Shown piece by piece: positions 33,794-43,910 of a stretch of 46,317 nt of DNA. Numbering within the stretch: the first letter of the stretch is position 1; each line of letters starts with the position of its first letter. The translations under genes were made by a program, and so were the position numbers. A model generated the notes under the pieces. That model did not search any database. It saw only the letters and a program-made list of their open reading frames with translations, and was not told the origin of the DNA. This DNA comes from CAZNKU01 sp045541135 (GTDB lineage Bacteria > Bacillota > Clostridia > Monoglobales > Firm-18), in contig JAZQIO010000098.1 in assembly GCA_045541135.1 (NCBI GenBank), forward strand, positions 1 through 46,317, read 5' to 3'.

Positions 33794-36700
33794 ATGAAAA
33801 AAATACTTTCACTTTTAATATGTTTGTGTATGGTAATCGGTATTATTCCTGCTTTTACGGTAGGTGCTGTAGAAGTTGCAGACCCAACAAATGCTATACC
33901 TGACTGGGCAGAGGTTATTGGTCTTACAGCAGAACCGGGTACAAAGATTGCTGATTATAAGTTTACCGGAAGCAATATTCCGGGTGAAGCTATTCCAAAT
34001 AACTTCAAATCGTCAGGGGACTATAAAGGCGAATACACAGAAGATGGTTTTACATTGACAAAGCTTACAGAGCCTTTACAGTCTGATCGAACTGCATCAA
34101 GTGGCGTTGGCGGTGTTTTACATCTTGTTGCAAACCTTGAACAAGATATGGCAAATGGTACAACAACATATCAGCATGGCTTAATTGGTACTTATGTAGT
34201 GGATTTGTATATAAATTCAAATCTTTCAACGAACCTTACTGGTGCGTCTGTACGATTTGACTGGGATGTTGGTTATCAGCCTGACTTTACAAATACTTCT
34301 AAAGTTGAAAAAGCATTTCACACAATACGTGTTACTTCCGCTAATGCTTTTATGTTTTATGATGGGTCAACGGTCTATAAACAGGGAGACTGTAATTATT
34401 TGAAAGGTGAAGATACAATAGCTCGTTTGGTGATTGATACAACAAACAAACGGATGGCGTACTTTATTTATAAGAACAATAAGTTTGTTTTTTCAGGCAA
34501 TGGTGCATACAACGGTGATATTATTCAAAGTATATCCTTTACACCTCGTCTTGGTTTTGCAAAGGGTTCCACCTTCACCTTTAAGGGTGTAAAAATTTAT
34601 GAAATAGATAGACCTGTTAATCCCGAACTTGGAATAGCAGACCGAAATTATGCAATATCAGAAGCTTTGGAAGATGAAACCATTATGCCAAAAACATTAG
34701 TTTCAAATCCTGATGCAGTTGTTGAAAATATCTCTTTGCCTGATGGTGTTTGGACAACATCAGATGATAGTGTTATCACAACAGAAGGTATTGTAAAACG
34801 TGGGTATGGTGATGAAAAGATTGTTTTATCAAATAAATATAAAACAGCTTCAACGCCTTCTCTTCAACTATTCAGGCTTTATAATCTTAATGTTTTGAAA
34901 AGAGCAGATGTTGTAAACGAAACAATTTATGAAAATAATTTCAATAAAAATGTTGATGATTTAACTATGAAGGTGAATCGTGTAGTTGCTTCCGATGAAT
35001 ATTCATCAACATACATAAATAGTCTGTCTGGTGTTTATGATTTTGAATTTGAGGTTACACCGTCGGTTGCCAAGACATTCGCAGAAAATGGGATGCCTGT
35101 AAGCATCAATGTTGGATATGATGATGGTGAGGAATATGTAAACTATGCAACTATTGATATATATAAGGATGTTGCAAGATACAATACAAATGCTTTACCT
35201 TATACATCTGTTTCAATTAAAAACGAGGATGTAAATAAGTTTAAAGTAAGAGTAGATACGATAAATAAACAGATTTGGGTATATGTTAACGGCGTTAAGT
35301 CAGATACAATGCAATATATCGGTAATGATTTTGTAAACACATTTAAAATGAATGTTGAGGAAGATAGTGACAGTTTGTATGTTGGTACGACAAAAGTTAT
35401 TTCTGTCTTTGCAGATGATAATGTGAATTTTTCAAATGCTGACATCAACAGCTGTATTGCAGATTCTGAGAATATTACAATGGATGATGTTACCTCAAAA
35501 CAAAGTGATGCATACGGAAAGATGGGAGATTTACCATCAACATTAAATGGCTATGATGTTAAATGGTCTGCAGATTCGGATTTTGTTGACCTGGAAAGCA
35601 AGTATGCTTTCAGAGGCAGCGAAAAACAAAATGTAACAGTAACGGCGGAAATTTATGATAGTAAAAATTCTGCGGTTCGTGTCTATAAAATCTTTTCAAT
35701 TGTAATTGAAGGAACAAACGACCCTGAATTATTACTTGAAAGTAGTACAAGCAAGCTTGCAGCAAGGTTTATTACAAACCAGCCTGCAAATGGTCTGATT
35801 ACAGATATTGAATTACCTGATACAGTTTCAGGTAACTCAGTTACATGGACTGTTTCACCCTCTTCACCTTCCGATGTTTTGTCTGCAGATGGTGTAATAA
35901 ATAAGAATAAGGATATTTCTGAACCTACAAAGGTTATTTTGACAGCAGCTGTAACAAACGGCACAGCAACAGCTTATAAGGACGTTGAATTTACTGTGGC
36001 AAAACGTGGTGCTGATGTTACATTATTCACGGACACCGCAAGTATAGAAACACCGATGACAGGTGTTGTAACCTATGAGGCAATTTTAAATGGTACAGCA
36101 GTTCTAAAGGATTCTGACGGCAAAAAGATTATAGACCTTGATGCAAACGGAAATGTAAAGGTTATTATGGACTTTAACAATTCCAAGGTTACAGTATTTG
36201 AAGATGGTGTGTTGCTATATGACTATATCGATTTTTCCGAAGCTGCAAAAAACTTCAAGACAGTTGAGTCTACAAATGTAAGTAATGAAAAAGTTATCCT
36301 TGATGAATATTCGCTTTACAATTACAATATTGAAAAATTCGGATATCTTGATGAAATAGAAAAGGGTGTTATCACTTCCGGTATTGGCATGAGTTCTTCA
36401 GCAATTGGCGATGCTATAGTAACATGGAATTCACATAATACTGCTATCCTTTCAAATGACGGAACGTATAATGCTCCCGCAAATATTACATTCTTTGATG
36501 TTGATTTTTCAATTACACGTCCGGGCGGTACAGGTGCAACATACAATAAAACATTTAATGTTGTCGCTATACCTGAAGATAACATCTTTGCAGGCAGCGA
36601 TGTTTTAAATGATGGTGAATCTGTTCCTGCAGGAGAATATCAGACAGATGCAATGGTAGACGGCAACTTTACAGACACAATGTTCAGAGGTACATTTATC

Positions 36701-37909
36701 AACCAAACAAGTAGTATTGTTATTGATATGAAGAATACTCAGGATATAAACACAATGTTTATTGCAAATAATGGTTTAGTATCATGTGACATTTATGTAT
36801 CAAATGATAAGGTGGACTGGACATTGGTTGCACAGCCTGAATTTGATGGTACTGAGGCAAAAAATATTGTTACATTTAAGAAAGAAAATGCAAGATACGT
36901 GAAGATTGACAATATTGTTTATACGGGCGACTATGTTGATATTTATGAAATAGCAGGATTTGTAGTATATGATTCTTCAGATAAGTCGTATATAGATATT
37001 ACAGAGCTTGATATGCCAAAAGAATATGTTCTTACAGCAACATCTATTACTTTGCCTGCAACAGGTAGTCTTTACGGTTCAATATTTACATGGAAGTCAT
37101 CACATCCTGATGTAATTTCCATAAACGGAACAGTAACAAAGCCTAAAAAAAATACAGAAGTTATACTTACAGTAACTTCTAAAAACGGCGATGCTACTTC
37201 AACAAAAAGATTCAGATACTACGTAAAAGGTAATGGTGATGCTCAGACCGGTTCATCTTCCGGTGGTTCAGGAGGCGGTGGAGGCGGTAATATCTTCATC
37301 GGCGAAAACAGCTCATCTGCATTCCCTGAGGTTAACACAACTGTTCAGCCATCTGTAAGTTCTTCAGATAAGTTGTTTGAAGATGTTAAAACAACAGATT
37401 GGTTCTACACTTATGTTCTTGATTTGAAGAATGAAAATATTATAGACGGCGACGATAACAACAGATTTAATCCAAACAATTATGTTACAAGAGAAGAATT
37501 TGTTAAGATGATTGTAAATGCGGCAGGCTTAGAACTTGTAGTTAACGGTAAAGGTTTTGGTGATGTTGAGTCAACAGCATGGTATGCTCCTTATGTATAT
37601 GCTGCAAAGGCTAACGGTATTGTAAATGGTATAAGCGAAAATGAGTTTGGTGTAGGTGCACCTATTTCAAGACAGGATATGTCAGTTATCATAAATAATA
37701 TTATTGATAGAAATGCTGATATTTCTTCAAACTGGGATTTATTTACTGATGATGCAAATATTTCATCTTATGCTTATGAGGCGGTTTATACAATGAAATC
37801 ACTTGGAATTTTAAACGGTTATGAATCAGGTGAGTTTAATCCTAAAGGTCAGCTTACAAGAGCGGAAGCCGCAAAGGTTATCTCAATGGTAATGGACATT
37901 ATAAAATAA
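33794..37909 (+). CDS. SLH-anchored multi-domain surface protein, paralogue of the 4805-9997 protein
   Basis: A 1371-residue exported protein with GAGG about nine bases before the ATG. Order: signal peptide (1-25), ConA-like module (about 40-270), Ig-like domain (about 300-355), second ConA-like module (365-550), several atrophied Ig-like domains and a short ConA-like insert (565-925), F5/8 type C domain (about 935-1065), Ig-like domain (about 1075-1145), Gly-rich linker with eight Gly in a row broken by a Ser, and three SLH repeats (about 1190-1371). It lacks the duplicated N-terminal module of its block A relative but is otherwise collinear with it. No catalytic residues are evident, so a binding/scaffold role at the cell surface is inferred. 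It precedes the lyase as in block A. Confidence 0.85.
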   Translation: MKKILSLLICLCMVIGIIPAFTVGAVEVADPTNAIPDWAEVIGLTAEPGTKIADYKFTGSNIPGEAIPNNFKSSGDYKGEYTEDGFTLTKLTEPLQSDRTASSGVGGVLHLVANLEQDMANGTTTYQHGLIGTYVVDLYINSNLSTNLTGASVRFDWDVGYQPDFTNTSKVEKAFHTIRVTSANAFMFYDGSTVYKQGDCNYLKGEDTIARLVIDTTNKRMAYFIYKNNKFVFSGNGAYNGDIIQSISFTPRLGFAKGSTFTFKGVKIYEIDRPVNPELGIADRNYAISEALEDETIMPKTLVSNPDAVVENISLPDGVWTTSDDSVITTEGIVKRGYGDEKIVLSNKYKTASTPSLQLFRLYNLNVLKRADVVNETIYENNFNKNVDDLTMKVNRVVASDEYSSTYINSLSGVYDFEFEVTPSVAKTFAENGMPVSINVGYDDGEEYVNYATIDIYKDVARYNTNALPYTSVSIKNEDVNKFKVRVDTINKQIWVYVNGVKSDTMQYIGNDFVNTFKMNVEEDSDSLYVGTTKVISVFADDNVNFSNADINSCIADSENITMDDVTSKQSDAYGKMGDLPSTLNGYDVKWSADSDFVDLESKYAFRGSEKQNVTVTAEIYDSKNSAVRVYKIFSIVIEGTNDPELLLESSTSKLAARFITNQPANGLITDIELPDTVSGNSVTWTVSPSSPSDVLSADGVINKNKDISEPTKVILTAAVTNGTATAYKDVEFTVAKRGADVTLFTDTASIETPMTGVVTYEAILNGTAVLKDSDGKKIIDLDANGNVKVIMDFNNSKVTVFEDGVLLYDYIDFSEAAKNFKTVESTNVSNEKVILDEYSLYNYNIEKFGYLDEIEKGVITSGIGMSSSAIGDAIVTWNSHNTAILSNDGTYNAPANITFFDVDFSITRPGGTGATYNKTFNVVAIPEDNIFAGSDVLNDGESVPAGEYQTDAMVDGNFTDTMFRGTFINQTSSIVIDMKNTQDINTMFIANNGLVSCDIYVSNDKVDWTLVAQPEFDGTEAKNIVTFKKENARYVKIDNIVYTGDYVDIYEIAGFVVYDSSDKSYIDITELDMPKEYVLTATSITLPATGSLYGSIFTWKSSHPDVISINGTVTKPKKNTEVILTVTSKNGDATSTKRFRYYVKGNGDAQTGSSSGGSGGGGGGNIFIGENSSSAFPEVNTTVQPSVSSSDKLFEDVKTTDWFYTYVLDLKNENIIDGDDNNRFNPNNYVTREEFVKMIVNAAGLELVVNGKGFGDVESTAWYAPYVYAAKANGIVNGISENEFGVGAPISRQDMSVIINNIIDRNADISSNWDLFTDDANISSYAYEAVYTMKSLGILNGYESGEFNPKGQLTRAEAAKVISMVMDIIK

Positions 37910-37924
37910 GAAATTTTGCTATTT

Positions 37925-37988
37925 TTACGGCAAGGGGACTCTGATCCCCCTCCGGTTCGGAGTTATACCCCCTTTCCCCTTGCTGTAA
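37925..37988 (+). other. Intercistronic hairpin before the block B lyase
   Basis: TTACGGCAAGGGG (37925-37937) pairs with CCCCTTGCTGTAA (37976-37988) with a single mismatch, enclosing a C-rich loop with a small inner stem (ACTC/GAGT). It has no following T-run. It sits in the same place as the block A hairpin at 10005-10028 but has a different sequence. Confidence 0.6.
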
Positions 37989-38016
37989 TTATAGATTAAT
38001 GAAAGGAGAAAAAACT

Positions 38017-41000
38017 GTGAAAAAAATTATTTCTTTAATTCTTTCGCTTCTTATAATAATATCCTGTTTGCCGGTTGTGAGCTTTGCTAAAGTCAGCGAT
38101 AATGCTTATGATGCAGATGGAAAGTATATATACAGAAACGATACATACGACTTTCCTATGCTTGGTGACCCTCAAAGATTACCTGATGAGGAATTTTTCG
38201 GTAAATGGGATGCTGAAAATGAGGTATGGGAAATACCTTCATATTTCAAGTACGATACAGACCCGGATGCATTTCCGGAATTTAAGCCCGTTATGGAGGC
38301 TGTAAAATCGGGTGACTATGAGCTTGCAAAACAAGAACTTATGGATTACTATACGCCCAAAAAATATAACTACACAACACGTTCAACATCAATTTCAGAG
38401 AATGCGCGTGTCCAGTCTGAATTTATTATCCGTAATTTTTATGCGGTTAATACTCAGAATGGTATATCACGAGGAATAGCACAGGTTAATTCCACAGAGT
38501 GGGAAGAAGTAGAAGTTGATATGAAGGATACGGTAAATTCCATGCTTTCTGACAAGCAGAAGGAGATAACCATTGTTGTTATGTCTATGGATAAAAGTAA
38601 TACACCTGCTGAGATTAAAGCATACGAAAGCGGAGAAGTGCCAACAATAACTCTTGTGGTAAATGGTACTCCTCGTATTTTCCCTGTAACTGAAGATTCT
38701 TATATACGTGCCGGCGACTATGCTGACATTAGCTATGGTGGCAGTGATGTACTGTATGTACAGGAATATGGCTACGAAGGTCATTGGGATTCCAATAATC
38801 TTTCGGCAGATGATCAGGAACAGCTTGGCAAAGCTGATAATGACTGGGGGTCAGAGGCTTCGCCTACAAGACGAGCTTATATGAAGTTTGACCTTTCATC
38901 CATTACAGTAAATGATGAAATTTCATCTGCAACACTAAATTTTACAGCACGTGTTTCACCCGGTGAGGAATATGACCTTACCGCAAAAGAACTTGCAATA
39001 TATCATTGGTCTGACAATAATTGGAATGAAAAAACACTGTGTTGGAATACTTTTACAGACTGGCTTGCCTTTTCAGTAAATGAACAGGATGTTTGGGATT
39101 ACATAACAACAAGCTCTACAACTACTAAAGGTAAAATATGTTATTTTCACAGAGGTAATGCCATAAATATGCTTGCTGCTTGTTATGATGTAACGGGTGA
39201 TGAAAAATATGCTTATACCTTCCTCAGAAACCAAATGGGACTTATTAATAGCATTGGGGTAAACAGTGAAGTAATGAACTGTCTGGATATGTCAGGTCAT
39301 GTATCCCGTTGGGGAGTTAACGGTTTTGTAAAACTCTGGGGAAGTAAAACGATGACACCCGAAATATTTACAGCAGTTTTAAAACACTATGTTGAAATGA
39401 CAAATCTTATAGATGTTTCATGGGTTCAAACAAAGAGGTTTACAAATAACTGGGCGACATATGCAACAGGTGCTATGTATCAAATGTCAACAATGTATCC
39501 TGAACTTGATTACTCTGATTCATGGATTGAAACAGTAAAAGCAGATAACAGAGGTCTTTTGCTTGGTGGTGAAGAACGATACAGCGGATGGCATGAAGGT
39601 CAGGTTCTTCGTGATGGTATGTGTATTGAGCTTGGACGTGGCTATGTATTTACTTTGCTTGGAACATACTCTTCGTCCTTGCAGTTTCAGCAAAGATCCG
39701 GAGGGGTAATGCCATTTGATGAAGAGGGGCTGGAGCTGATGAAATCCATAGTTAAAAATGTGCTTTATCAGAGTGCACCGGGTTATTACGGTTTTAACAT
39801 GGGTGACTCTATGGATTATAGTGACAATTCAGTTTCTTCACTTACCACATGGTATAAACTTCTTCTTTATGATGATCCTGAAATGGAATATGTGGCTACG
39901 AACGGAAGTAGTGGTAGATTACCCGAATTCACCTCAATCTCATATCCTTATGGTCTTCGCACATATATGAGAAGTGGCTGGGGTGATAATGATATTTCTC
40001 TGTGCTTTACAGGAACATGTGAAGGTTCTCACGGACATGCGGATGTGCTTTCATTTTCATTATGGGGTTACGGTCAGTTTTTGCTTACAGACCAGTCCTA
40101 CGGTTCTACACAAACCGGCGATATTATGGACTTTATGAAGTCTGCACAGCAGCATAACCTTATTACAATAAATGGTGGCAACTGTCCTAAAGGAGCTGAG
40201 GGCAAGAATAGCATTGAAGAACAACAGGAGCTTAACGACCTGTATAACTTTACGACATATTCTAATGCTTTCTTTGATGGAGCAGATTATAACCAGCGTT
40301 CTGTAATGTTCCTTAAAAATCAGGAGTTCTTTATTATAAACGATTATGTTATTCCTGAAAACAAAGAGGAAATCACTACTTACACTCAGTTTTGGCATAT
40401 GCTTCCATCTTCCGGAATTCATATTACAGACGACGGCAAAAAGCAGATTAAAAGTAATTTTGCCGATACTGCAAATGTAATTGTTGCAGGAGCAGATATG
40501 GATGATATTTACGATATTTATCTTGAAGACTCTATATTCTCACCTTCTGACGGTGCGTTTATTGCGGCTAAAAAGGGCGTTTATGAAAAACGTGCTATCG
40601 GTGAAGTTTCCTACACAACAGTTGTCTACCCTGTAGACAAGGGTAATGACTATGATGTTAAAACAGCTATGATTGATACAGGCATTGCCGATAACAAGGC
40701 ATCTGCAATGTGGATAAAAATCACAAACAATAATAGCGGCGAATTCAGTAATTACTATTACTATCATCTTAATGACTACACCGCAAAGCAAGAAGTTAAA
40801 ATAGGTGAATACACAACTGATGCCGAGGCTTTGTTGATAGAAGAGGATGAAAAGAGCGACGCTGTTTCGGTATTTATTTACAACGGCACATACATCAAAA
40901 GTCCGTTCTATGCAGATGGATATCTGTTTAAGAGTGAAACACCAAAAACTTTAGGTTATAAATTAAATGGTTCGAGCATGGTTGAGATTTCTACAGATAA

Positions 41001-41886
41001 GGTTATTAACGACCCCGATAATTTAAGAACAGCATTTACGGAAGAAGATCTTAAGGATTTGACAATTTATGTCGGCACATCTTCAAAGGGGGCAATGTAC
41101 AATACAAATGCAGTGTCGGGAACGTCAAAATCAGGTGGTTATCTGTATTTCGGTGATGAACCTATTGTAGTAGGTACTGAAAAAGAAGGAACAAATACCG
41201 ATAAAGAGGATAACAAAGGCAGCCATGGTGTTGGCGGCGGAGGTGGAGGCGGCGGTGCCGCAGTAGTACCTCCTGTTGTTGAACCACCGGTAGTTGAACC
41301 TCCGATTGCAGAGCCGCCTGTTGATATAAAACCTGTGGTTTCATATACTGATGTTAATGAAAACGACTGGTACTATAGCTATGTTACAGAGCTTACTGAA
41401 AAAGAAATTGTTTCGGGTGACGGTACAGGTTACTTTAATCCTGCTGATAATGTAACCCGTGAGCAGTTCCTGAAAATGCTTGTTGAGGCCACTGATATTG
41501 AAACAGAAGAAGCAGAAAATACATTTGCTGATGTACTTTCTGATGAGTGGTACAAACCTTATGTGCTAAAGGCTAAAAAATTTGGTATAGTAACCGGTAT
41601 TTCAAAAACTGAATTTGGTATCGGTTCAAACATAACACGTCAGGATATGGCAGTTATGATTACAAGAACAATAGAAAAGCTTGGTATAGAAACGGAAACT
41701 GAAAAAGCAGAAGCTTTTGCGGATAACGATAAGGTTTCCGACTATGCAAAGGATGCAGTAATGTTTATGAAGTCAATAGGTCTTATTGAGGGCTATAACA
41801 ATGAGTTCAGGCCCCTTGATGAACTTACAAGAGCAGAAGCTTCAAAGATTATTTTTGAACTTATGAAACTAACAAATATAAAGTGA
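38017..41886 (+). CDS. Secreted heparinase II/III-like polysaccharide lyase with C-terminal SLH repeats
   Basis: A 1289-residue exported enzyme. I prefer the GTG at 38017 because AAAGGAG lies seven bases upstream. The in-frame ATG at 37999 overlaps that ribosome site. Order: signal peptide (KKIISLILSLLIIISC, ending SFAKV), helical module with FFGKWDAENEVW, DNRLRE-like sandwich (about 95-330; EDSYIRAGDYADISYGG), toroid with DGMCIELGRGY (Asp533, Glu538, Tyr543), heparinase C-terminal domain with EGSHGHADVLSFS (His672, His674, Asp676), a Gly run followed by a Pro-Val/Pro-Glu repeat linker (about 1067-1105), and three SLH repeats. It is the block B counterpart of the 10056-13874 enzyme, but its SHGHxD site matches the leaderless copies better. 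It probably cuts a uronate polysaccharide at the cell surface. Confidence 0.85.
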   Translation: MKKIISLILSLLIIISCLPVVSFAKVSDNAYDADGKYIYRNDTYDFPMLGDPQRLPDEEFFGKWDAENEVWEIPSYFKYDTDPDAFPEFKPVMEAVKSGDYELAKQELMDYYTPKKYNYTTRSTSISENARVQSEFIIRNFYAVNTQNGISRGIAQVNSTEWEEVEVDMKDTVNSMLSDKQKEITIVVMSMDKSNTPAEIKAYESGEVPTITLVVNGTPRIFPVTEDSYIRAGDYADISYGGSDVLYVQEYGYEGHWDSNNLSADDQEQLGKADNDWGSEASPTRRAYMKFDLSSITVNDEISSATLNFTARVSPGEEYDLTAKELAIYHWSDNNWNEKTLCWNTFTDWLAFSVNEQDVWDYITTSSTTTKGKICYFHRGNAINMLAACYDVTGDEKYAYTFLRNQMGLINSIGVNSEVMNCLDMSGHVSRWGVNGFVKLWGSKTMTPEIFTAVLKHYVEMTNLIDVSWVQTKRFTNNWATYATGAMYQMSTMYPELDYSDSWIETVKADNRGLLLGGEERYSGWHEGQVLRDGMCIELGRGYVFTLLGTYSSSLQFQQRSGGVMPFDEEGLELMKSIVKNVLYQSAPGYYGFNMGDSMDYSDNSVSSLTTWYKLLLYDDPEMEYVATNGSSGRLPEFTSISYPYGLRTYMRSGWGDNDISLCFTGTCEGSHGHADVLSFSLWGYGQFLLTDQSYGSTQTGDIMDFMKSAQQHNLITINGGNCPKGAEGKNSIEEQQELNDLYNFTTYSNAFFDGADYNQRSVMFLKNQEFFIINDYVIPENKEEITTYTQFWHMLPSSGIHITDDGKKQIKSNFADTANVIVAGADMDDIYDIYLEDSIFSPSDGAFIAAKKGVYEKRAIGEVSYTTVVYPVDKGNDYDVKTAMIDTGIADNKASAMWIKITNNNSGEFSNYYYYHLNDYTAKQEVKIGEYTTDAEALLIEEDEKSDAVSVFIYNGTYIKSPFYADGYLFKSETPKTLGYKLNGSSMVEISTDKVINDPDNLRTAFTEEDLKDLTIYVGTSSKGAMYNTNAVSGTSKSGGYLYFGDEPIVVGTEKEGTNTDKEDNKGSHGVGGGGGGGGAAVVPPVVEPPVVEPPIAEPPVDIKPVVSYTDVNENDWYYSYVTELTEKEIVSGDGTGYFNPADNVTREQFLKMLVEATDIETEEAENTFADVLSDEWYKPYVLKAKKFGIVTGISKTEFGIGSNITRQDMAVMITRTIEKLGIETETEKAEAFADNDKVSDYAKDAVMFMKSIGLIEGYNNEFRPLDELTRAEASKIIFELMKLTNIK

Positions 41887-41902
41887 ATTTGGAGGTAAAA
41901 AA

Positions 41903-43723
41903 ATGAAAAGAATTATTTCAGCGTTATTAATCTTCGCAATGGTTTTTGCGACAAGCTCTCTTGTATCTGCCAATGATACAACCGGTGCAGTAACAGTCCT
42001 TACTTCTTATGATGGTTCATCTCCGGGAGAATCAACCGGAAGTATAGAATTTGATTCAACATCAATTATTAGGAAGAATATTGGTGGTACTTTTACAGGT
42101 GTTGATGAAAATAATGACGGTACTTATGATTATATTAAGAATTCAAATACTTCAAGTAAAACAAATTATAGAACGTCGCTACTTGCATATATAGAAAACA
42201 CTCCTGTATTTTCTTTTAAATATGATATAAACATTCCAAACGATGCTAATGTGGATGCAAAAAGAAGTTTCAAGCCGGTAATTAGTGCTACGGATACAAA
42301 TACTGCATCATCAACAAATCCAACAAATATAACTATTGATTATTCAACTAAAGAATTCAGCATAAATGCAACAAAAGCCGGATTTGAGACATCGGATTCA
42401 AAAACAGTAAGTTACACACCCGGAAGTTGGGTAACTGTTGAGTTCCGGGCATATCGCGGTAATGACGGAAAATTAATTTGCGGTGCGTATGTTGGAGATG
42501 CTCAAATATTCTATGGCGAAGGTAATGTGGACTATTCAAGTAAATTTGCACTAAATAATTTCACATTTACACAGGATGCAAATATATCAACATATATGGA
42601 TAATATAATTATTTCAACTATGGGAGAATCATACAAACCTACAACAATTCCGGAAGAAGTACCAGATGTACCTGAAGTACCGGATGAACCCGAAACTCCT
42701 GAAATTGTTGCAAAAAATATAACAAAGTTTGATGGTAGTTTGCTTAAAGATAACAAAGGAACCGCTTTCGAAACAAATGAAATTCCACTAAAACCCACAT
42801 CTGCAAATATCAGTATGTATTCACTATCTGATTGCGAATTTGTAAAACAGTTTCTTGTAAAATCTGGTTGTTATGGAACAGGTGTTTCAAATGCTGTTGA
42901 GGATGATAATACATATTATGTAATAAATTGGTCTGATGTTCAGTCTAATTACCGTAAAAGTGTAAAAGAATATATGACTTCCGATACGCCTGTTTTATCT
43001 TATTCTTATGATATGAAGGTTCCAACAGCAAGCAGTGATATGGAGAGAATAACTATTATAAAATTGACATCAGTGGCTAATACTTCAACAGATTTGACCG
43101 AAATTCAAATCGGATATGATGATGGTGATTTTTATGTTGCTTGTCCTTACGGAATAAATACTGTTAATTCAAAAAATATTCCATATAATGTTGGTGATTG
43201 GATTACATTTGATATAAGAGCATATTTGACTGACGAAAATAAAATTAATGTAGGTGTATATGCAAATGGTAACCAGGTATATTATGGAGAAGGAACAATC
43301 AATTATGCTACAGACTTTTGTATCAATATGATACGTATGACTTCTGAAACAGTAGAAGATGAAGAAGTTACATGTGATACATATTATGATGATATGGATG
43401 TTTCAGTTTTGCCGGCAAAATATATCCCGACACAAATGCTTTCATTATCTTTGGCTGATGACAATGCAAAGGTGGAAGCTAAAGCGACAGTAAATGGTAG
43501 TTATGAATCCTTGTGCCTTGTTACTGCTGTATACAATACATCAGGTAGCATGGAAAAGCTATTTGTTGATACAACAGTTGAAGACGGAGTTTTGTCAAAT
43601 GTTATTTCAGGTACAGATTATACAACTTATGTAAAATCAGGATATAAAGTTAAAACATTTATTTTTGATTCACTTACTTCAGCAATTCCACAGATGGAAC
43701 ATAAAGAAATAACCATAAATTAA
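41903..43723 (+). CDS. Secreted protein with two similar ConA-like modules
   Basis: A 606-residue exported protein with TGGAGG before the ATG and a signal peptide (1-23, ending LVSAND). Two related beta-sandwich modules (about 30-235 and 265-495) share patterns such as PVFSFKYDINIP/PVLSYSYDMKVP, WVTVEFRAY/WITFDIRAY and FYGEGNVDY/YYGEGTINY. They are joined by a Pro/Glu linker (EVPDVPEVPDEPETPE). The last 85 residues form the module also seen alone in the small protein at 19164-19697. There is no SLH repeat, so it is secreted free or held by another protein. The jelly-roll appearance suggests glycan binding, and I see no lyase or hydrolase motif. It closes block B, 16 bases after the lyase. Confidence 0.78.
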   Translation: MKRIISALLIFAMVFATSSLVSANDTTGAVTVLTSYDGSSPGESTGSIEFDSTSIIRKNIGGTFTGVDENNDGTYDYIKNSNTSSKTNYRTSLLAYIENTPVFSFKYDINIPNDANVDAKRSFKPVISATDTNTASSTNPTNITIDYSTKEFSINATKAGFETSDSKTVSYTPGSWVTVEFRAYRGNDGKLICGAYVGDAQIFYGEGNVDYSSKFALNNFTFTQDANISTYMDNIIISTMGESYKPTTIPEEVPDVPEVPDEPETPEIVAKNITKFDGSLLKDNKGTAFETNEIPLKPTSANISMYSLSDCEFVKQFLVKSGCYGTGVSNAVEDDNTYYVINWSDVQSNYRKSVKEYMTSDTPVLSYSYDMKVPTASSDMERITIIKLTSVANTSTDLTEIQIGYDDGDFYVACPYGINTVNSKNIPYNVGDWITFDIRAYLTDENKINVGVYANGNQVYYGEGTINYATDFCINMIRMTSETVEDEEVTCDTYYDDMDVSVLPAKYIPTQMLSLSLADDNAKVEAKATVNGSYESLCLVTAVYNTSGSMEKLFVDTTVEDGVLSNVISGTDYTTYVKSGYKVKTFIFDSLTSAIPQMEHKEITIN

Positions 43724-43851
43724 TGTTTTGTTAAACATACACGTGTGTGGAAAGCGTAAGCTTGTCTATATAATGATGCTCTTTGGAAATCTTCTTTTAA
43801 AATATTCTATCCCCCTTAAATATATTTGGGAACAAATTTCTAAAGAGCTAA

Positions 43852-43890
43852 AACAGCACTATGATATTTATTCATAGTGCTGTTTGAAAG
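43852..43890 (+). terminator. Hairpin between block B and the GH4 gene
   Basis: AACAGCACTATGA (43852-43864) pairs exactly with TCATAGTGCTGTT (43872-43884) around a seven-base loop. Stem strength is high, but no T-run follows on the plus strand, so it may be a leaky terminator. Confidence 0.55.
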
Positions 43891-43910
43891 TAAATATTTG
43901 GAGGATAATT

